From assembly GCA_026386835.1 (NCBI GenBank), contig JAPLMV010000045.1, forward strand, positions 1 to 7,773: DNA of 7,773 nucleotides. The letters run 5' to 3'. Origin of the DNA: Planctomycetota bacterium (lineage in GTDB: Bacteria > Planctomycetota > Phycisphaerae > Sedimentisphaerales > Anaerobacaceae). Each line of letters begins with the position of its first letter. The stretch's first letter is position 1. Below are positions 6,163 to 7,773 of this stretch, in pieces. Made by a program: the position numbers and the translations under genes. The notes under the pieces were generated by a model. That model worked only from the letters and a program-made list of their open reading frames with translations, searched no databases and had not been told where the DNA came from.

Positions 6163-7392
6163 ATGAGAATCAAAAGAGCAGTTGTTACATTTTTAGTTTT
6201 GTTTGCCGCTGGGACAGGTTATGCCCTTGAGCCCAGCGAGATTTTAATAATCGCAAACGCTGATGTCCCTGTGTCCGTGGAGATTGCCGAATACTATTGC
6301 GCAAAACGGCAGGTGCCGAACAGCAATATCCTGTCGCTGCCTTTGGGAACGGGCATTAGCCAGACTATTGCCAGAAAGGATTACGACGAAAAACTTGCCG
6401 GCCCAATTCGCAAAAAACTTAATGAAAACGAATTTGCAGGCAAAATAAAGTGCCTGCTGACAATTTACGGCGTGCCGATTAAGGTGGAGGGAAGGGGGCA
6501 GCTAAAAGGTCAGGAGGACAAACTAAGGCAGTTGGAAAAACTTGTCGAGCAGAAAAAGGAAACGCTCAAACGGCTGCAGCAAAATGGAGCGTCAGATTCC
6601 AATGAGCAAAAGCATGAACTTAACGAAGAGCTTATCCGGCTGCAATCTGATATTGATTATATCACGGGCAGAGAAACAGGTGCCGCTGTGGATAGCGAAC
6701 TGGCAATGGTTCTGTTCGGAGATTATGAACTTTATCGCTGGCAGCCGAACAAACTGAAATATAAGTTGCCGTACTGGGACCAAAAATCTCTTATGGTTTG
6801 TCGGCTTGATGGTCCCGGCACTGATATTGTGAGAGGCCTTATTGATAAAGCCCTGACAGCCGAGAAAACAGGACTCAACGGCGTTGCTTACATAGATTCC
6901 CGCGGCATAGCCGACTTTAACAAGCCGTATTCGTTTGGTTACTATGACCAGTCCCTGCGGGATTTGGCAGAGTTGATAAAAACCAGAACAAAGATGCCGG
7001 TGGTCGAAGAAAACACACCTGCCCTTTTTGGTCCCGGCCAGTGTCCCCATACCGCCATTTACTGCGGCTGGTACAGTCTGAAAAAATACATCGATTCCTT
7101 TGACTTTGTCGATGGTGCGATTGGCTATCATATCTCAAGCTGGGAGGCTGTGGACATTCGCGACCCGAATACAACCCAGTGGTGCCCAGCCATGCTTAGT
7201 CATGGTATTGCCGCAACACTCGGGGCTGTTGCGGAACCGTATCTTTTTGCATTTCCTGAGCCGAAGGAATTCTTTGCAGAATTGCTTGACGGCTATTGTC
7301 TTGTTGAGGCGTACTATCACACAAGTCCGTTTAATTCCTGGCAGATGGTACTGATAGGCGACCCTCTCTACAAACCTTTCCCAAGGCATTGA
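6163..7392 (+). CDS. Exported TIGR03790-family protein of unknown function
   Basis: The 409-residue product has a signal peptide (about 1-21, cut after GYA). It then matches the TIGR03790 pattern: ILIIANADVPVSVEIAEYYCAKRQVP (28-53, quoted here in part as its key residues N32, Y44-Y45, R49 and P52), an IYGVP strand (101-105), a long C-terminal block with GAIGYHISSW (318-327), GAVAEPYL (354-361), LVEAYY (380-385) and the ending IGDPLYKPF (398-406). By established knowledge this family has no assigned function and is found only in genomes with exosortase, the sorting enzyme for PEP-CTERM proteins. Residues 110-170 form a charged, heptad-like stretch that looks like a coiled coil inserted between the two halves. 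The C-terminal half, with H323, C341 and the GDPLYxPF ending, faintly recalls gingipain-like (clan CD) peptidases, which is only my inference. The gene follows the sugar transferase by 32 bp in the same direction. Its ribosome site is weak. Confidence 0.8.
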   Translation: MRIKRAVVTFLVLFAAGTGYALEPSEILIIANADVPVSVEIAEYYCAKRQVPNSNILSLPLGTGISQTIARKDYDEKLAGPIRKKLNENEFAGKIKCLLTIYGVPIKVEGRGQLKGQEDKLRQLEKLVEQKKETLKRLQQNGASDSNEQKHELNEELIRLQSDIDYITGRETGAAVDSELAMVLFGDYELYRWQPNKLKYKLPYWDQKSLMVCRLDGPGTDIVRGLIDKALTAEKTGLNGVAYIDSRGIADFNKPYSFGYYDQSLRDLAELIKTRTKMPVVEENTPALFGPGQCPHTAIYCGWYSLKKYIDSFDFVDGAIGYHISSWEAVDIRDPNTTQWCPAMLSHGIAATLGAVAEPYLFAFPEPKEFFAELLDGYCLVEAYYHTSPFNSWQMVLIGDPLYKPFPRH

Positions 7393-7773
7393 CCGCTAAA
7401 TACAAAACAGCGACAACGCCGCCAATCCCCGCTAAAGCTGCTGCGATATCACTTCCGTCGATTGCCCTTCCCGCTAACCAGGAAAAAACCTTTACAACAC
7501 CAAGCAGCACCACCGGCGGCACTGAAACCCGAAAAAACCATTTTAGCCGAAATGGATTCACCGCCAGGTTTTTTCGTCTAAGGTATTGGTCCCAAAGCAG
7601 CGTGAATAATGCGTAGGCAAAAAAATGAAACGTGGTATAGACCGCCGGCATCACTTCTGCCAGATTCGTTTTTGAGACGGTTGTATCGGCAAAGATTACC
7701 GCCGACGTTGCGATAAGTGAGGCTGGCAGAAAATCAAGTACTGTCAGCAGAATAAGTCCAGCGAAAGCCCCAG
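7331..7773 (-). CDS. VanZ-like membrane protein (3' part; N-terminus beyond window edge)
   Basis: The frame is open from the right edge (first full codon at 7771) to TAA at 7333-7331, giving 146 visible residues; an internal GTG-ATG pair at 7654-7649 is probably not the true start. Four hydrophobic stretches are visible (residues about 5-28, 45-60, 83-100 and 109-130 of the visible part). FHFFAYALFTLL (48-59) and WLAGRAIDGSDIAAALAGIGGVV (98-120; key residues G101, R102, D108, G115, G118) fit the two signatures of VanZ-like proteins: a His-Tyr helix and a GR...D...G last helix. VanZ-like proteins have poorly known roles in the cell envelope and often occur near exopolysaccharide and exosortase loci. 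The basic tail after residue 131 overlaps the convergent TIGR03790 gene by 62 bp. The membrane protein call is firm; the VanZ assignment is tentative. Confidence 0.5.
   Translation of the reverse strand, partial: GAFAGLILLTVLDFLPASLIATSAVIFADTTVSKTNLAEVMPAVYTTFHFFAYALFTLLWDQYLRRKNLAVNPFRLKWFFRVSVPPVVLLGVVKVFSWLAGRAIDGSDIAAALAGIGGVVAVLYLAVNALGKVCREGRLSVPSARN

Noticed and set aside
6592..7174. Minus-strand frames of 85-179 codons opposite the TIGR03790 gene
   Set aside because: They mirror a conserved, signal-peptide-bearing gene on the plus strand and show no domain signature.
1..7773. CRISPR array or insertion sequence
   Set aside because: I found no regularly spaced short direct repeats, no transposase reading frame and no matching inverted ends.

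Overview
The window most resembles a chromosome of the Planctomycetota, probably Phycisphaerae / Sedimentisphaerales. This is inferred from gene content only. The clues are a secreted multidomain protein ending in the dockerin-like two-loop module common in that group, a TIGR03790-family protein (known only from genomes that carry exosortase), and an integrase N-terminal fragment of a type I associate with planctomycete integrases. No rRNA or marker gene is present to confirm this.

Layout from left to right. (1) Positions 1-1138 form what looks like the end of an integrative element: a tyrosine recombinase with a complete catalytic set but no recognisable N-terminus or good start codon reads towards the 3' end of a tRNA-Arg(ACG) gene on the opposite strand, with 28 bp between them. 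(2) Just beyond the 5' end of the tRNA, 1164-1271 encodes a 35-residue peptide resembling the N-terminus of a second integrase, cut off by a stop codon. The tRNA has therefore probably been an integration target more than once. (3) 1283-5116 (minus) is one 1277-residue secreted M6-type metallopeptidase with a long modular C-terminus (cadherin-like, jelly-roll, bacterial repeat, PASTA, three carboxypeptidase-regulatory-like repeats, dockerin). (4) 5117-5500 is an AT-rich divergent control region. It has a consensus-perfect sigma70 promoter for the peptidase, implying a leader of roughly 190 nt, a weaker overlapping candidate promoter in the other direction, and a stem-loop just before the rightward genes. 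(5) 5501-7392 (plus) is a two-gene set: a short phosphoglycosyl transferase (bacterial sugar transferase family) and a secreted TIGR03790 protein. (6) 7331-7773 (minus) is the 3' part of a convergent membrane protein with VanZ-like features that runs off the right edge.

The right half probably belongs to an exopolysaccharide / cell-surface locus. The transferase would start a lipid-linked glycan, and TIGR03790 points to an exosortase (PEP-CTERM) system elsewhere in the genome, but no exosortase gene or PEP-CTERM tail is visible here. The peptidase carries a dockerin-like module rather than a PEP-CTERM signal. No clearly new defence or catalytic system is visible. The most unusual parts are the doubly used tRNA-Arg site and the TIGR03790 protein of unknown function with its coiled-coil insertion.
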